From the NCBI GenBank assembly GCA_905221605.1, contig CAJNDS010000328.1:85001-149000 (forward strand): 64,000 nucleotides of DNA. Reading direction: 5' to 3'. Positions 63,202 through 64,000 of this stretch are shown piece after piece. The position numbers and the translations under genes were made by a program. The notes beneath the pieces are model-generated. The model was given only the letters and a program-made list of their open reading frames with translations. It made no database searches and had not been told where the DNA came from. This stretch comes from Symbiodinium natans. Taxonomy: Eukaryota > Sar > Dinophyceae > Suessiales > Symbiodiniaceae. Position 1 is the first letter of the stretch. The number at the start of each line of letters is the position of its first letter.

Positions 63202-64000
63202 CTGCAAAAGTAAGTTTTCAAGAGAATTAATAATGATAACTGTGATAGAAACAATAATAAGAAGGATCACAATAGAACAGCTTCTTGGGGCACCTGGGCT
63301 CTTTTTGGCACCTTGGCTCCTGACCGTCTGATCATTTGTAGCCTCAAGGTGGGGGGAGGGGGGGGGCTTTTGTGAACTCCGAATCAGGCGAGGGGGGGGG
63401 GGGGAGGCGCAAGAGGACACGACTCGCGGGAGTGCTCGGGACAGGGAAGCGTTGGCGGAGAAGTCTCCCCCTCGAAAAACGGGGCCGCATGTCGCACGAG
63501 ACAAAGTGGCTACCGTATCCTGTATCGGTGCCCTGAACCTAAACCCTCAACGCATCCTCGAGTGAAACCACGTCCTGGAGCAGCTGCATTGTGATGCGAA
63601 CTTGACAAGTGTTCTCCGGCTCCATTCACATTCTACTTACCTGACTTCCTACTCCTTTGATAATGCCCATCCCTGGACAAAAGACGCGCTTCAGCAGAGA
63701 CAATTGAGATAATCGCATGCGAAAGGAAGCCCGGGGGTGTCCTGGTGCCCTTTCGTGGCCAGGCTGGGGGTGAAGTCAGTGTCGCCCCAAGCCTTGTGAC
63801 CTTTGGGGGGGGGGGAGGGGCCAAGTCGACGCACACGATGGAAAAGCAGAGCGGGTCATTCTTCCAAACGACCCAGGCTCAACACACGCAACCCTAGACC
63901 CTAAACTCTAAACCCTAAAGCCTGATTTTGGAAACCCCGACCCTCTTGCAGCCGTACCAAAACCACGAGCAGTGAAGAGCTGCTGGTGTGCCCACAGCGG
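63202..64000. other. right edge, no confident gene
   Basis: Two G-tract clusters (63352-63367, 63390-63405) and a third at 63808-63820, short open frames on both strands, and a small degenerate C-strand telomeric tract at 63892-63920. Nothing firm. Confidence 0.4.

Larger units (their letters stand above)
1..64000. repeat. dispersed interstitial telomeric repeat arrays (about 100 tracts)
   Basis: Arrays of TTTAGGG (G, read on +) and CCCTAAA (C) recur every few hundred bases in both orientations. Main tracts not listed separately: G at 180-276, 1050-1190, 7636-7717, 9731-9808, 17883-17955, 18606-18703, 21527-21575, 27611-27682, 29058-29120, 31960-32050, 39654-39774, 40641-40710, 41355-41408, 43400-43485, 43570-43660, 43867-43985, 44069-44175, 45036-45145, 46348-46455, 49470-49575, 52340-52415, 55480-55545, 57335-57432. 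C at 451-476, 3222-3245, 9892-9917, 10664-10696, 20309-20345, 24003-24057, 25311-25375, 26406-26515, 37670-37718, 39494-39528, 40121-40158, 42385-42540, 44880-44925, 51352-51428, 56633-56690, 57897-57958, 61020-61130, 61710-61745, 63892-63920. Tracts are 20 to 360 bp and mix perfect runs with TTGAGGG, TTCAGGG and TTTGGGG variants. Confidence 0.95.

Noticed and set aside
1-64000. Many open frames ending in LNPKP or GFRV
   Set aside because: These endings are just CCCTAAA or TTTAGGG arrays read in frame until a TAA or TAG; the ends do not mark real termini.

Overview
This 64 kb window looks like nuclear DNA of a dinoflagellate, probably of the Symbiodiniaceae type. Three things point there. About a hundred tracts of the TTTAGGG telomere repeat are scattered through it. 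Nearly all convincing coding sequence lies on the minus strand, as expected of a one-way dinoflagellate gene array. Splice donors are GT, GC and sometimes GA, and the proteins include an EF-hand-repeat family, a threonine-rich secreted type and small RING proteins. The species assignment is inference.

Layout. Coding sequence is cut into short exons (often 40-180 bases) separated by introns that hold (TTTAGGG)n or (CCCTAAA)n arrays, small palindromic terminal-inverted-repeat (TIR) elements, or both. The best gene models, all on the minus strand and joined by exact reading-frame phase, are: a three-exon RING-type E3-like protein (14.7-15.8 kb); a mitochondrial carrier fragment (11.1-11.4 kb); a multi-pass membrane protein (20.7-21.8 kb); a 2-oxoglutarate oxygenase-like gene with its HxD and distal His on separate exons (23.6-24.5 kb); a long coiled-coil gene or genes made of many small exons, often phase 0 (about 38-45 kb); a secreted Thr-rich protein, partly broken (47.7-49.0 kb); and a large EF-hand protein (58.8-62.7 kb). 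Many more exons are clear as coding sequence but carry no fold I recognise.

Repeats. Besides the 7-mer arrays there are 8-mer (TTTAGGGG) and 9-mer (CCCTAAATA) variants, a 1.5 kb ATTCT-type block, several degenerate trinucleotide blocks, G-tract clusters, a perfect 251-bp direct repeat, and at least four recurrent TIR families. Some TIR copies carry telomeric tracts inside them.

Main observation. Telomeric arrays are intron bodies here, not random islands. In several exons the array itself supplies the splice site: a sense array starts at the exon edge as GTTTAGGG, and antisense arrays end in CCCTAG, CCCTAAAG or CCCTACAG acceptors. The reading frame stays intact across such introns in the EF-hand and RING genes.
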